The translations under genes and the position numbers were made by a program. From Rosenbergiella metrosideri (GTDB lineage Bacteria > Pseudomonadota > Gammaproteobacteria > Enterobacterales > Enterobacteriaceae): a stretch of 64,000 nucleotides of DNA. Positions 25,761-34,432 of this stretch are shown here, one piece after another. The notes beneath the pieces are model-generated. The model was not told the DNA's origin and did not search any database. It was given only the letters and a program-made list of their open reading frames with translations. Location of the stretch: assembly GCF_022602565.1 (NCBI RefSeq), contig NZ_JALBCV010000011.1:1-64000 (forward strand). The letters are read 5' to 3'. The first letter of the stretch is position 1; each line of letters opens with the position of its first letter.

Positions 25761-26480
25761 ATGGAACAACAAAAACAAGCACAAACAATCGCCGCTGGTG
25801 GCCCGTTAAACAACGAATCCTTCAAGGACTTCATTCAACGCCTACGCCATGACGTAGCCGGTGAGAGAGTCCATGACCATTGCACCCGTGACGCCATTTT
25901 TACCGTGCAACGCTTACGCCGTATTGAAGGCATTGACCTTAACTTTGAACCGCCAAGACTTCTTACAGACAGTGACCACGAAAGGTATTGGTTTTCCCCT
26001 AAAGAATATTGGGACGAGTTAGAGCTAGAAGAAAAGAAAGCGCTCAACCAGGAAGCTATACAGGCAGAAGATAAGTTCTTTCTCGATATGAACGAGAACG
26101 AGCAATGGGACTTCCTAGCGGATCGCGATTATCTAAACGTGTATGGCTATCAAGAAGAATGGGAGCACGTTAACTCTCACCTTACCTATGCGGCCGCTGA
26201 GGCGTTTATTAAGCGTAAAACCAATGATTACCCTGACGGGCTACGTATCTTCACTGACAGCCGCGTGTGGTGCCCTGAGTTCACCATTATCGTTGATGCC
26301 CTTCTCGCTGGTCAGCTCGTTCTCAATACACCTGATAGTGACAATTACGCGGCGCTGAATTCTCTCAATAACGTTAACGAACAATTACAACGATTCGGAA
26401 TTGATGAAGGCTCAGCGCAGTTAGGCGTACTTAAACTCATTGAATTGGCAAATCTTAGTAAAGTCACAAAGGCACCGTAA
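25761..26480 (+). CDS. Hypothetical phage protein, 239 aa
   Basis: Start placed at ATG 25761, behind TGAGG; an upstream in-frame ATG lies inside the previous gene. The protein is acidic and Trp/Tyr-rich in the middle (DHERYWFSPKEYWDELELEEKKAL). The block DYPDGLRIFTDSRVWCPEF recurs in many phage hypothetical proteins, but I know no function for it. Ends on the next start codon. Confidence 0.65.
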   Translation: MEQQKQAQTIAAGGPLNNESFKDFIQRLRHDVAGERVHDHCTRDAIFTVQRLRRIEGIDLNFEPPRLLTDSDHERYWFSPKEYWDELELEEKKALNQEAIQAEDKFFLDMNENEQWDFLADRDYLNVYGYQEEWEHVNSHLTYAAAEAFIKRKTNDYPDGLRIFTDSRVWCPEFTIIVDALLAGQLVLNTPDSDNYAALNSLNNVNEQLQRFGIDEGSAQLGVLKLIELANLSKVTKAP

Positions 26481-26788
26481 TGAACGCACCGAACACTTAC
26501 GCCCCACCTATCGAAACATTGCGCTATATCGTCATGCTTTGTGATGGACTAACCGTTAGTCAGATAGCAGCACAGGTGGGAAAAACCCGTCAGGCAGTAG
26601 CACAGGCACTTGTGACCTACGAGACACGCACCGGCACCGCGATTATTGAATCAGTAAGGCCGACTACAACGCTCACTCTCGAAGGTAAAGGGATCGCAAT
26701 GATTGCCCGTGATGCTGTAGAGCAATATGACTATGCCAACAAGTTGATTGCCGAGTTAAACGAAAGAATGAGCAAGGAAAGCAGATAA
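26480..26788 (+). CDS. Small helix-turn-helix protein, 102 aa
   Basis: Residues about 14-45 (LCDGLTVSQIAAQVGKTRQAVAQAL) form a clear helix-turn-helix, followed by a short wing and a C-terminal helix. It probably binds DNA as a small regulator. Overlaps both neighbours by one base. Confidence 0.65.
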   Translation: MNAPNTYAPPIETLRYIVMLCDGLTVSQIAAQVGKTRQAVAQALVTYETRTGTAIIESVRPTTTLTLEGKGIAMIARDAVEQYDYANKLIAELNERMSKESR

Positions 26789-27153
26789 TGATTACCTCAG
26801 CGCGTTTCATTTCAATACCAAAAGAGAAATGGCCTCAGAAGTTATACGACCCTAAGCGCGTGGCCGTGTGGTTGAGTCCTGAGTTCCTTGTGCAACAAAT
26901 TGCCGAAGAAAACGGCGTAATTCGCCTCACGATAAACCTTAATTACCGTAACGGTAATGGACGTTGGGAGGACGGCATTTCTTGGGATGAATTACAGCAA
27001 ATCAAAAACGCCGTTGGCTTTAGTGAGTATGACGCCGTAGAGGTTTACCCCAAAGCAAGTGACCTGGTTAACGTTGCCAATATGCGCCACCTTTGGATTT
27101 TGCCTGAACCGCTGCCGTTCGCATGGAGAAGTGATGACAAACGAACAGATTAA
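26788..27153 (+). CDS. Hypothetical phage protein, 121 aa
   Basis: The pattern WDELQQIKNAVGFSEYDAVEVYPKASDLVNVANMRHLWIL is common to a family of small phage proteins of unknown function. No catalytic motif seen. It overlaps the next gene by about 20 bases. Confidence 0.65.
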   Translation: MITSARFISIPKEKWPQKLYDPKRVAVWLSPEFLVQQIAEENGVIRLTINLNYRNGNGRWEDGISWDELQQIKNAVGFSEYDAVEVYPKASDLVNVANMRHLWILPEPLPFAWRSDDKRTD

Positions 27154-27610
27154 GCAAATCTTCCTTGCTAACGGCTTCACTGAGAAGCCGCAAGCTGGTG
27201 GACATACCGATTTAAACCCTTACGTCTATGACGCCGCTAGGGCGCTTATAGAAGCCGATAGGGAAAATAGTAAACCCACATTTACTAATCGGGAAGAAAT
27301 CAGACAAGCCGTTGTTACCATGTCAAAAGCTGTATATCTCTACTATAGAAGCCTTCCTGACGGTATAGAGAAAGATGAAGCCTATAGCGTCTACAAAGCC
27401 TTGGGTTTTTTGCGTTTTTCCACGGTGGCTAAAGAGTTTATTGAAGCCATCAATCCACGGACAAGCGTTAAAGATGACATTATAAAAATCACCAATCTGT
27501 TAGCGGAAAACGAATGGGCTGAGCATATTGCCAATACGCCATTAGGCCAACGCCTTGAAGGGCAGATAACAGACATGATTAACCGCTTTAACGGGAGTAG
27601 TGACGAATGA
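27134..27610 (+). CDS. Hypothetical protein, 158 aa
   Basis: ATG 27134 (or GTG 27131) follows GGAGAAG and is preferred to an upstream ATG that lies deep in the previous gene. Helical, acidic; begins MTNEQIKQIFLANGF, a common opening of phage EaA- or Ead-like small proteins. Function unknown. Confidence 0.6.
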   Translation: MTNEQIKQIFLANGFTEKPQAGGHTDLNPYVYDAARALIEADRENSKPTFTNREEIRQAVVTMSKAVYLYYRSLPDGIEKDEAYSVYKALGFLRFSTVAKEFIEAINPRTSVKDDIIKITNLLAENEWAEHIANTPLGQRLEGQITDMINRFNGSSDE

Positions 27611-28116
27611 TTGCATTAACACAAGAGAAGCGGCAAAAGAGAATTGACTGGCTAAAGGGCCGCATCTCCAGCATGGAACAGTGCCGAGATGAAATCCCAT
27701 TTGGCTTGAGCGAAGATGAATCGATGGAGCTTTCTGCTTATAAGGATTCATTGTCATCACTAACGGCTGGTAAGCTATCAAAAGATGCATCTGAATCTTT
27801 AATTGCGATGGTTGAATATTCCCTTTCTCACAGAATATGTATGGGGATGGATGAAGGGTTTAAGTCTTTCGACCCAGTGGTCGAGCATGACTTTGTGCAA
27901 GAAATACGAGACTTTATTGCTTCTGGAGATAGTTTCTTCACCGCCCCGCCAGTGCCGGAGATTAAGTTGCCAGATGATGATCTGTGTGAAGAGGGATTAA
28001 AGAAGCACGGCTTAAGAACAAAATCAGAAGGTATTAGCCAGCTTTCTGATGGGTTTAGGTGTGGCTTTGCATGGCATGAGAACGAAATCAAACGCCTAAA
28101 CGGATTGGGGGAGTGA
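27607..28116 (+). CDS. Hypothetical protein, 169 aa
   Basis: Overlaps the upstream gene by four bases (ATGA). Mostly helical with a coiled-coil start (KRQKRIDWLKGRISSMEQC). No motif recognised. Part of the same translated run. Confidence 0.6.
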   Translation: MIALTQEKRQKRIDWLKGRISSMEQCRDEIPFGLSEDESMELSAYKDSLSSLTAGKLSKDASESLIAMVEYSLSHRICMGMDEGFKSFDPVVEHDFVQEIRDFIASGDSFFTAPPVPEIKLPDDDLCEEGLKKHGLRTKSEGISQLSDGFRCGFAWHENEIKRLNGLGE

Positions 28117-28117
28117 T

Positions 28118-28330
28118 ATGAAAACTCAGATGCAATTAGCCAACCGCGCGTGGCGTGTTGAAACAAAAGCTATTGGTTGGGATAAGGGGTGGAAAAAAGG
28201 CCGTAAGGGGTGGAGGACTTTTTGTAGAGAAAATGCAGAGGTAACGGCCCAAGAAAGTCATGAATACTTCGACTCACAGGAAGCCGCGAATGATGCAGTT
28301 CGCGAAGAAATTAGTGAATGGACACCTTAA
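28118..28330 (+). CDS. Small basic protein, 70 aa
   Basis: Starts two bases after the previous stop. Basic and Trp/Gly-rich (AIGWDKGWKKGRKGWRTFC). No family recognised. Confidence 0.55.
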   Translation: MKTQMQLANRAWRVETKAIGWDKGWKKGRKGWRTFCRENAEVTAQESHEYFDSQEAANDAVREEISEWTP

Positions 28331-29058
28331 CCATGAATGACGATCGCAAGCGTTACCTGAATAAAATCCGCAAACTAATGAATCTGGCCAACAACACAAG
28401 CAGTCCCGCTGAGGCTGCAAGTGCTCTCTCAAAAGCCCAAGCATTTATGCGTGAGCATGGCTACAGTGAGTCAGAGGTGCAATTCTCAGAGATTAGCACC
28501 AGCGAGACCAAGTCAGCTCCTAGTAACGCGGAGAAGCTACCTAAGTATATGACTATCTTAATAGCCTCAGTTGAGAAAGCTATGGGAGTGAAGGCACTAA
28601 TTAGGTGGCGAATCACTGACGCTGGACACGCTAAAAGAGTTATTAAATTTTATGGGCTAGATCGCCGCGATGTAACGGCGGCGTATGTCTTCGATGTGCT
28701 GACCCGCTTAATAAAAAAAGCACGTAAAGAATTCCAATCAACATACTGTCCCTTCATGAATTCAGCTCAAAAATCACGAGCCGCTAATCAGTTCTGCGAT
28801 GGATGGGCGTCAGGCGTTTATTATGCAATCAGTGAATTTATTGTGCCTGACGAACAAATCGAAAAGATGGATGCTTATACTGAGTCTTTGCGTAGGGATG
28901 GCCTAGAGGTTGCTAAGGAGCAGCGAGAACAGTCCCAAAAAGGGCGTAAAGACTCAGCCTATAAATTCCTTGGCTATGTAGAGGGAAAAAAAGCGGCAAT
29001 ATTTCAAGGCGTTGATGGTGGCAAGACTGTAACGCCTCAGTTAGCTGGTGGAACGTGA
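28318..29058 (+). CDS. DUF2786-domain protein
   Basis: 246 aa. Residues about 7-45 match DUF2786 (KRYLNKIRKLMNLANNTSSPAEAASALSKAQAFMREHG). The following alpha/beta region (VIKFYGLDRRDVTAAYVFDVLTRLI) is the domain usually found after it in phage proteins. Biochemical function is not known. It overlaps both neighbours. Confidence 0.75.
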   Translation: MDTLTMNDDRKRYLNKIRKLMNLANNTSSPAEAASALSKAQAFMREHGYSESEVQFSEISTSETKSAPSNAEKLPKYMTILIASVEKAMGVKALIRWRITDAGHAKRVIKFYGLDRRDVTAAYVFDVLTRLIKKARKEFQSTYCPFMNSAQKSRAANQFCDGWASGVYYAISEFIVPDEQIEKMDAYTESLRRDGLEVAKEQREQSQKGRKDSAYKFLGYVEGKKAAIFQGVDGGKTVTPQLAGGT

Positions 29059-29534
29059 CCATGGAGCCGCAAATACTTGATATGTGTTGCGGCTCTCGTA
29101 TGTTCTGGCTCGACAAAGACGATCCTCGCGTCATGTTCTGCGATGTGAGAGCCGAAACACACGAAATGCCCGACAGAAAACCCCTTACCATTTCCCCTGA
29201 TATTATCGCCGATTTTCGTAACCTTCCTTTCCCTGATGAATCATTCTGGCAAGTGGTATTCGACCCACCCCACTTATTGCGCGCTGGCATAAACGGTTGG
29301 ATGCGCAAAAAGTATGGCCAGCTCGATAAAGAAACGTGGCCAGAAGATATAAAGCAGGGTTTCAAAGAGGCTTTCAGGGTACTCAAGCCCAACGGCACAT
29401 TGATTTTCAAGTGGAACGAAACTCAGATCCGGATAAGCCAGATCCTTCCTCTTACCGAGTTTAATCCTACCGTATGGCAGCGTACCGGTAAGGGCGATAA
29501 AACTCATTGGATTTTGTTTATTAAACCAGAATAG
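29055..29534 (+). CDS. SAM-dependent methyltransferase
   Basis: 159 aa from GTG 29055, or ATG 29061. SAM site ILDMCCGSRMF at about residues 6-16, then FCDVRAE, the DPPH motif in VVFDPPHLL (residues about 70-78), and FRVLKPNGTLIFKW typical of small-molecule or DNA methylases. This size is typical of an orphan phage family. DPPH in place of DPPY makes the target uncertain. Confidence 0.75.
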   Translation: MTMEPQILDMCCGSRMFWLDKDDPRVMFCDVRAETHEMPDRKPLTISPDIIADFRNLPFPDESFWQVVFDPPHLLRAGINGWMRKKYGQLDKETWPEDIKQGFKEAFRVLKPNGTLIFKWNETQIRISQILPLTEFNPTVWQRTGKGDKTHWILFIKPE

Positions 29535-29540
29535 GCACCC

Positions 29541-30062
29541 ATGGACAGAAAAGAACTACTCCAAAAGGCGCATAAGCGCCTTTCTACATTGCGCGGTATG
29601 AGAAAGTATGGGAATGACGGCACCTGTATGCCCCGTGGTGGCGTTCGGGAGCAATACGATACTGATATTGCCCTAATGGAAGCCGCAATTGCTCACTTGA
29701 AGTTACGGCCACTTAGCGAGATTAAAACTACGCTGGTGAATAATGACGAGGCAGCTAAAGAAGTTATAGAAACAGCGCGCCTAATAATACCTCATGCCAC
29801 CCCTGGCGATTGGTGGATGGACAGCCACGGCACCGCCCTTGTGTCGTTTGCTGACTCAGACATGAGAACCATATTTAGACCAATTGACGCAAGGGAAAAG
29901 CCCCACAGGCATGAAGCCACAGGAAGGCTGTCACATTGGGAAAATGACGCAGACGCCTCTTGGATCGTGTTAATGCAGCCTCGCAACGTCAAGCTGTTAT
30001 TAGACGAGATAGAACAGCTGCAATCGAAAGTCTCAGAGCTAGAATCTCAACTGCCTAAATAA
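29541..30062 (+). CDS. Hypothetical protein, 173 aa
   Basis: Basic N-terminal helix, a central TPGDWWMDSHGTALVSFADSDM region common to Ead/Ea22-type phage proteins, and a C-terminal coiled coil (LLLDEIEQLQSKVSELESQL). Function unknown. Last gene of the packed run; a new promoter follows. Confidence 0.65.
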   Translation: MDRKELLQKAHKRLSTLRGMRKYGNDGTCMPRGGVREQYDTDIALMEAAIAHLKLRPLSEIKTTLVNNDEAAKEVIETARLIIPHATPGDWWMDSHGTALVSFADSDMRTIFRPIDAREKPHRHEATGRLSHWENDADASWIVLMQPRNVKLLLDEIEQLQSKVSELESQLPK

Positions 30063-30101
30063 CATAACCCCCTCTTTTTCATTCTTATTTCACCCTTTTC
30101 G

Positions 30102-30129
30102 TTGACTTAATCACCCCTGTAAATATAGT
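30102..30129 (+). promoter_or_regulatory. Sigma-70 promoter
   Basis: TTGACT and TATAGT are 16 bp apart, 30 bp before the ATG of the next gene. Confidence 0.65.
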
Positions 30130-30158
30130 ATATACATACTACTTACTGAGGCTAAAAG

Positions 30159-30404
30159 ATGAACTATATCAACGAAGAAACTCGTACAGAGTCGTTACGC
30201 AAACTAGCGGAGGGTGAATCAATCCTTCTTGCCCCTTACCAGGGAAATACCTACGCAAGAGAATCCGCTTCAATTAAATCAACAGGCGCGCGTCTTGGCG
30301 TGTTGTTCATAATCAAGAAAGCATTAGTCGTTGTCGAAGATGAAGCACCGTTTGCAATGATCCGTGTCACGCACGGCGGCCCAATTAAGAAACAAGAGGC
30401 ATAA
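30159..30404 (+). CDS. Hypothetical protein, 81 aa
   Basis: Preceded by a good sigma-70 promoter. The sequence (YARESASIKSTGARLGVLF, AFAMIRVTHGG) resembles a family of small phage proteins of unknown function that begin with an N-terminal ARESASI-like block. It is followed by another small gene one base later. Confidence 0.6.
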   Translation: MNYINEETRTESLRKLAEGESILLAPYQGNTYARESASIKSTGARLGVLFIIKKALVVVEDEAPFAMIRVTHGGPIKKQEA

Positions 30405-30405
30405 A

Positions 30406-30606
30406 ATGGCTAAAGGTTTTGAAGCATTATCGACAGTAGCAAACAGCCTTGAACAACAAATATGGGCCGCTGCAGAGAACAACAGTGATGTAGCATTAGA
30501 AATACTCGCTAATCTTGCAATGAGGACGATGCTACGCGCTGAAAGTGAAGATGCAGAGCTAGAATTCCTCGGAATGAAGGTACAAATCACGCTCGAAGTA
30601 GAATAG
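30406..30606 (+). CDS. Hypothetical protein, 66 aa
   Basis: ATG 30406 follows the previous stop by one base, behind AGAGG. Short, acidic and helical (NNSDVALEILANLAMRTML). Function unknown. Confidence 0.55.
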   Translation: MAKGFEALSTVANSLEQQIWAAAENNSDVALEILANLAMRTMLRAESEDAELEFLGMKVQITLEVE

Positions 30607-30743
30607 TTACGTACCACAAGTCGCCTAGTTCGGTGCTTTGAGAGTGATACAGGAAGCGAACCCCTTATGCCCTCAAGTGCCGAGCTAAATTAAAAACCCC
30701 TTCTTTATTTTTATTACCCCACAAGCACAAACGAGAATACCCC

Positions 30744-31454
30744 ATGAAAGCAATCCTTACGCCGGACATATCACCGGCGATGGGGCTTGTTATATTCAAG
30801 CCTAGCAAAGAACTATTACCCCTATTCGAGAATGGCCGCGTGGTCATTTCACCTGAATTGCCCCACTTAAAGAATGTCGCTAGTGGTCCTATCCCCCACG
30901 CTAAGCAACCTCTCGCAATTAAGCGCGGTTTATCGTCATTCTTTGCAGCTGACGAGGTGATCAAAAAACTAGGTGGCGTAGGGATGTTGGTTCAGTACGT
31001 TAAAGGGTTGGCCCAAGGTCAGTGCCAAGCAACAGAAGAAGATGAAGATAAGTATCATTTTAAATATTTCTGCGAACTGCATACGGAATGTGGCGTTGTC
31101 TGGCTATGCCACCACCATGATAACCACTATCGAGATAACGGCGCGACTGAGGCACTTAACGAGCTCGCACAGACACAGCGCATAGAGTGGATTATCTCAC
31201 GCATTATCCAGGCATTAGGCAAGGACCCCGATCACACGCTCTCACTGCAAGAGCTATGCTGGTGGGCTTTTACTCACGGTGCGGCGCACTTTCTTTCTGA
31301 TTACGTTTTACGTGAAGCAGCCGGTACCGCAACACGAATGGAAGCGATTAAGAGCGAGTATAAAGAATCAGAATTAATCGTTGATTCATACGACCAGAAT
31401 TACACCTATCTTGCCGATTGCTGCAGTCAATACACCGCCCACCAGCCAGAATAA
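30744..31454 (+). CDS. Hypothetical protein with Cys/His cluster, 236 aa
   Basis: A central FCELHTECGVVWLCHHHDNHYRD segment (Cys and His residues) may bind a metal. It is followed by a helical half. No family recognised. The 137-bp gap before it is A+T-rich with no obvious structure. Confidence 0.6.
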   Translation: MKAILTPDISPAMGLVIFKPSKELLPLFENGRVVISPELPHLKNVASGPIPHAKQPLAIKRGLSSFFAADEVIKKLGGVGMLVQYVKGLAQGQCQATEEDEDKYHFKYFCELHTECGVVWLCHHHDNHYRDNGATEALNELAQTQRIEWIISRIIQALGKDPDHTLSLQELCWWAFTHGAAHFLSDYVLREAAGTATRMEAIKSEYKESELIVDSYDQNYTYLADCCSQYTAHQPE

Positions 31455-31486
31455 CTAAGGAGCCGGAGCAATCCGGCCATATAACC

Positions 31487-32122
31487 ATGAAAAACAGATT
31501 TTACCTTTCTTGCCAGCGCGACAACGTAGGCGGCAACATGGCGTTTCACGGTCAAAACGGCCAGGGCTACCACACGAACATAGACAAGGCCCATGTTTAC
31601 ACGCGTGAAGAAGCACAGCGCGCGTGGGAGTTAGGGCGAGACTTTGATGTACCTATCAGTGCCGATCATGTTGATACTCTCACGGTATGGCGCGTAGACC
31701 ATCAATACATTCCTTGTGAAAACCTGCTAGTGGATGGGTGCGATCAGTATGTCGCGTTCGTCAAAGGCTCATGGAACGGTAACGATGTGTATTGGCTCAC
31801 TGATTATCGAACCAGTGACGATTTTTCAAAGGTGAAAGTATTCAGTCAGCCTGATTTAAGCGATACAGAATTGGTATGGATGCCGTATAGCGTGGCGAAT
31901 GAGCAAAAGCGGCGCACCTTTGACGTGAGTAACTATTCGCCCAGGAAGATGACACAAGGCGCAGGGATTAAGATACCCGGACACGTTAAAAGAGCTAAGA
32001 ATCGCAAGAAGAATCCCCTCTGCCGTATCAATTGCCCTGATTGTGGCCGTATCAATTGGCAGGAGCATGATTATCACTTTGAAGGGTGCAGGAACATGGA
32101 TTGCGAGGCACGCCGGTTTTAG
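31487..32122 (+). CDS. Hypothetical protein with C-terminal zinc-ribbon-like motif, 211 aa
   Basis: Start at ATG 31487 after an overlap-free gap; the in-frame upstream ATG lies in the previous gene. Residues about 182-207 have CxxC...CxxxxC pairs (NCPDCG and GCRNMDC), as in a small zinc ribbon. An AAGGAG-like site lies just upstream. Function unknown. Confidence 0.6.
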   Translation: MKNRFYLSCQRDNVGGNMAFHGQNGQGYHTNIDKAHVYTREEAQRAWELGRDFDVPISADHVDTLTVWRVDHQYIPCENLLVDGCDQYVAFVKGSWNGNDVYWLTDYRTSDDFSKVKVFSQPDLSDTELVWMPYSVANEQKRRTFDVSNYSPRKMTQGAGIKIPGHVKRAKNRKKNPLCRINCPDCGRINWQEHDYHFEGCRNMDCEARRF

Positions 32123-32144
32123 TATCAAACAACCATCAAACAAA

Positions 32145-32165
32145 AAGGGCGCATACAGCGCCCTT
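32145..32165. terminator. Bidirectional terminator-like hairpin
   Basis: AAGGGCGC and GCGCCCTT form a perfect 8-bp stem between two convergent genes. Confidence 0.6.
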
Positions 32166-32175
32166 CACTTCTTAA

Positions 32176-32499
32176 CTATTTAACTAACTTTATGTCTTGC
32201 GTTCGATGGCGTTTTTGTTCGGTATAGAAGTTTTCATGCGATCCGAAGCTGAGTAAATAAAGCTCAAGCTTTCCCTCATTAAAACTATACCCAAGCAAAC
32301 ACTGACGCCCTTTTAAGTCAAACTTATAGACTCGAAGGTAGGATAAATCACCCTTCTTTCTCTCACCTGCAGTTGGATTGTCTATAACAAAATCAATTGC
32401 ATCTTCTACAACGGCGCACTCGTTATCAGGTAGTTTCGATAAAGCCTTTTCAAATCGGCGGCTTTGAAATACCTCAAGTGCGTTTTGTTCTCCTGACAT
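32176..32499 (-). CDS. RelE/ParE-family toxin
   Basis: 107 aa. Pattern of the family: FEKALSKLPDNECAVVEDAID helix pair, then LRVYKFDLKGRQCLLGYSF and LYLLSFGSHENFY beta strands. This is a type II toxin, expected either to cut mRNA on the ribosome or to inhibit gyrase. It overlaps the 3' end of the upstream antitoxin gene by 26 bases, and such coupling is typical. It lies between phage genes, likely for plasmid stability or phage exclusion. Confidence 0.75.
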   Translation of the reverse strand: MSGEQNALEVFQSRRFEKALSKLPDNECAVVEDAIDFVIDNPTAGERKKGDLSYLRVYKFDLKGRQCLLGYSFNEGKLELYLLSFGSHENFYTEQKRHRTQDIKLVK

Positions 32500-32704
32500 A
32501 CCGAGTCCCTAAAGAATGTTCTAGCTCTTGCTTAGCGAGTAGCGTTTCCATTACGAATTCATAGGTAAGATCGGGGTTTTCCTCAAGGATTTTACCAATG
32601 CTCGCCCAATGCTCAATTTGCTTAGGAACGCTACGCTTAGCAACGCCAGCATGGATTTTGATTGATTCTACAAAGTCATCGTCTAAACGGATGCTAGTAG
32701 CCAT
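32474..32704 (-). CDS. ParD-like antitoxin
   Basis: 76 aa from ATG 32704, behind GAGG; a longer in-frame start is unlikely because its leader is hydrophobic and unlike the family. The start ATSIRLDDDFVESIKIHAG and the KRSVPKQIEHWASIGKI block fit the ParD-like antitoxin group that pairs with ParE/RelE toxins. It would bind the toxin and repress its own promoter. Confidence 0.75.
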   Translation of the reverse strand: MATSIRLDDDFVESIKIHAGVAKRSVPKQIEHWASIGKILEENPDLTYEFVMETLLAKQELEHSLGTRYVRRTKRT

Positions 32705-32870
32705 AAGGTGCCTCTCGTGTTCTAAAACTGCTCTGATTAAATTTAAAATTAAAATGATTACTGGAAATACCAGGACATGAGGGTAAGTACAAAATACCCC
32801 CATATGCGACAATATGCAACAAAATGCAGCGCTGACTTAAATCTAAAATCAACAAAATATCGGCGGTTCA

Positions 32871-32893
32871 TCAAATCTCTAACTTCCTAATCT
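32871..32893 (+). promoter_or_regulatory. Putative late promoter
   Basis: TCAAATCTCT, AACTTCC, then TAATCT: same pattern as the pacA and capsid promoters, 30 bases before the next start codon. Confidence 0.5.
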
Positions 32894-32922
32894 AGCCATG
32901 CACTCATAAACGAGGCTTAACC

Positions 32923-33552
32923 ATGATCTTAGATTGGCTTATACGCCACAGTCAGAAGGAAACAGAGAGAATGTCATTAGAAGAACTGCAACCAGAACTA
33001 CAACCTGAGCCACAGCCAGAACCGCAAGTCGATCCTCAACCGGAACCGCAGCCTGAACCGCAACCAGAAGCAGAACAAGCCGTTGTGAATGAGCCCACCC
33101 CTGCAGAACCTAAAGCCGAAGACGAACAAGGCGACCAGCAATCTAAGCTCGCTGATGCCCTGGACGCGTTAACGGTCGATAAGGGACAGTTAGCGACTGC
33201 ATCCTCTATCACTGCAAAAGATGGAAATGCCGCTCTTGCACTGACTTCCCCAGGTGCGCTAAAGATTGAGGCTCCGCTTCACGAGCAAGGCTTTGCGCAA
33301 CCTGAATTGGCACCATCACCCGATGGCGAGCACTCGCATAACATTGCTCCGGCACTGGTAGGTCAGCATACCCATTCTTTGTTCCCGTCCTTGCGCACGT
33401 ATGCACTCGCCACCGCAAGCGCAGTAGATAAACTGGAAGCAGCCTATAAGAACCGTATTCTGCATATCCGAAGCATCGTTGAGCATTTAGGCAAAGAAGC
33501 CGAGGCAGACGTGCTGGCACTATTCGATAAGCACCCGATCGTTATCGACTAA
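32923..33552 (+). CDS. Putative late/structural protein with Pro-Glu-Gln repeats
   Basis: 209 aa. Residues about 25-50 are tandem QPEP repeats, followed by an Ala/Glu-rich linker. The C-terminal half has GEHSHNIAPALVGQHTHSLF and a helical end. It follows a late-promoter motif and opens a small operon, so it is probably a virion or assembly protein. No family recognised. Confidence 0.55.
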   Translation: MILDWLIRHSQKETERMSLEELQPELQPEPQPEPQVDPQPEPQPEPQPEAEQAVVNEPTPAEPKAEDEQGDQQSKLADALDALTVDKGQLATASSITAKDGNAALALTSPGALKIEAPLHEQGFAQPELAPSPDGEHSHNIAPALVGQHTHSLFPSLRTYALATASAVDKLEAAYKNRILHIRSIVEHLGKEAEADVLALFDKHPIVID

Positions 33553-33725
33553 TGACCACCAGCCAGAAAGTAGAAGCGCCTATTGATTGGTGTCAGCGCA
33601 TGATGGATAACGCGAAAGACGGCAACGAGGCGCTAGATTACTTCAACCTCAAAGAGCGTTGGGTAGGCATCATTAAAGAGGCTAATCAATTGCGCAGTAA
33701 GCAGGTAAAAAATGAGTCACCTTGA
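33552..33725 (+). CDS. Small protein, 57 aa
   Basis: ATG overlaps the previous stop (TAATG) and the gene overlaps the next start by 14 bases. Sequence is MTTSQKVEAPIDWCQRMM and on to a charged helical end. Coupling on both sides supports it as real; the function is unknown. Confidence 0.6.
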   Translation: MTTSQKVEAPIDWCQRMMDNAKDGNEALDYFNLKERWVGIIKEANQLRSKQVKNESP

Positions 33726-33903
33726 CCGCGTTAAAACTGAAAAAGAGGAATTGGAAGTAAAAGCCGGTTCCCTCGCTGTATTTATCTATAAGTCAGAGAC
33801 TTTTAAGGCATTAAGCACTGAGAAGCAAAATACCTTGAAAGCTCAACTTAGCGTAATGCAGTCGTATATCTCTATCCTAGAACTACGTTTAACGCAGGGA
33901 TAG
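33712..33903 (+). CDS. Small coiled-coil protein, 63 aa
   Basis: Helical throughout (HLDRVKTEKEELEVKAGSL...SYISILELRLTQG). It fits a common phage family of about 65-residue proteins starting with a DRVxxEKxELxxK pattern. Function unknown. Confidence 0.65.
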   Translation: MSHLDRVKTEKEELEVKAGSLAVFIYKSETFKALSTEKQNTLKAQLSVMQSYISILELRLTQG

Positions 33904-34004
33904 GCTTTGGCGTTGTGGAAATAAAGCGAATACTGGAAGCTGAACCAGTTTAAAAAAAGTTACGGGTGTCATCGCCACCTAGCCACCACAGCAAACATAA
34001 ACAC

Positions 34005-34048
34005 ACCCGGCAAGCCTCTTAACAATGCTCAAATTGCCGGGTTTTTTA
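34005..34048 (+). terminator. Rho-independent terminator
   Basis: ACCCGGCAA and TTGCCGGGT pair perfectly across a 20-base loop and are followed by six T residues. Confidence 0.7.
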
Positions 34049-34105
34049 TTTGGTGTAATTCCACCGTTTTAATTCCCCCGAATTCGAGGGAATAGACTAT
34101 TTTCG

Positions 34106-34124
34106 TGACGTCAGCAATATGGTT
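34106..34124 (-). repeat. Inverted repeat flanking the toxin-antitoxin module (left)
   Basis: Minus strand reads AACCATATTGCTGACGTCA, matching 18 of 19 bases of the copy at 34857..34875 on the other side of the module, in opposite orientation. Confidence 0.7.
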
Positions 34125-34130
34125 GGCGGT

Positions 34131-34430
34131 CTATACCTCTAAATCAACCTTTTGGCCGTTTGGCAGGGAAACGCTAAGAGTGAGTTCCCCATCAAAGCCA
34201 GCAATATAGCGCTTAATAGTGGATAATTTAGGGTCATTCCCTATCTTCTCTACTTTAGCGATTGCAGGTTGTTTTACACCTATCATTTCAGCGAGATCTA
34301 TCTGAGACACTTCGAGCATTTCACGCAATCTCTGCAAGGTGACTTCTCGACGTATCTGCTGGGCTCTTACGTCAACACGAGCTAGACTTTCAGGTGATAG
34401 GCCAGCCCTTAATTCTTTTAAGCTAGACAT
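34131..34430 (-). CDS. Xre-type antitoxin (HigA-like)
   Basis: 99 aa. Residues about 35-70 are a helix-turn-helix (LRREMLEVSQ-like LREMLEVSQIDLAEMIGVKQPAIAKVE). The last part (GFDGELTLSVSLPNGQKVDLEV) matches antitoxins of this kind. It is downstream of its toxin, the HigBA gene order. It should bind the palindrome at 34822..34839 to repress the operon. Confidence 0.8.
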   Translation of the reverse strand: MSSLKELRAGLSPESLARVDVRAQQIRREVTLQRLREMLEVSQIDLAEMIGVKQPAIAKVEKIGNDPKLSTIKRYIAGFDGELTLSVSLPNGQKVDLEV

Positions 34431-34432
34431 AT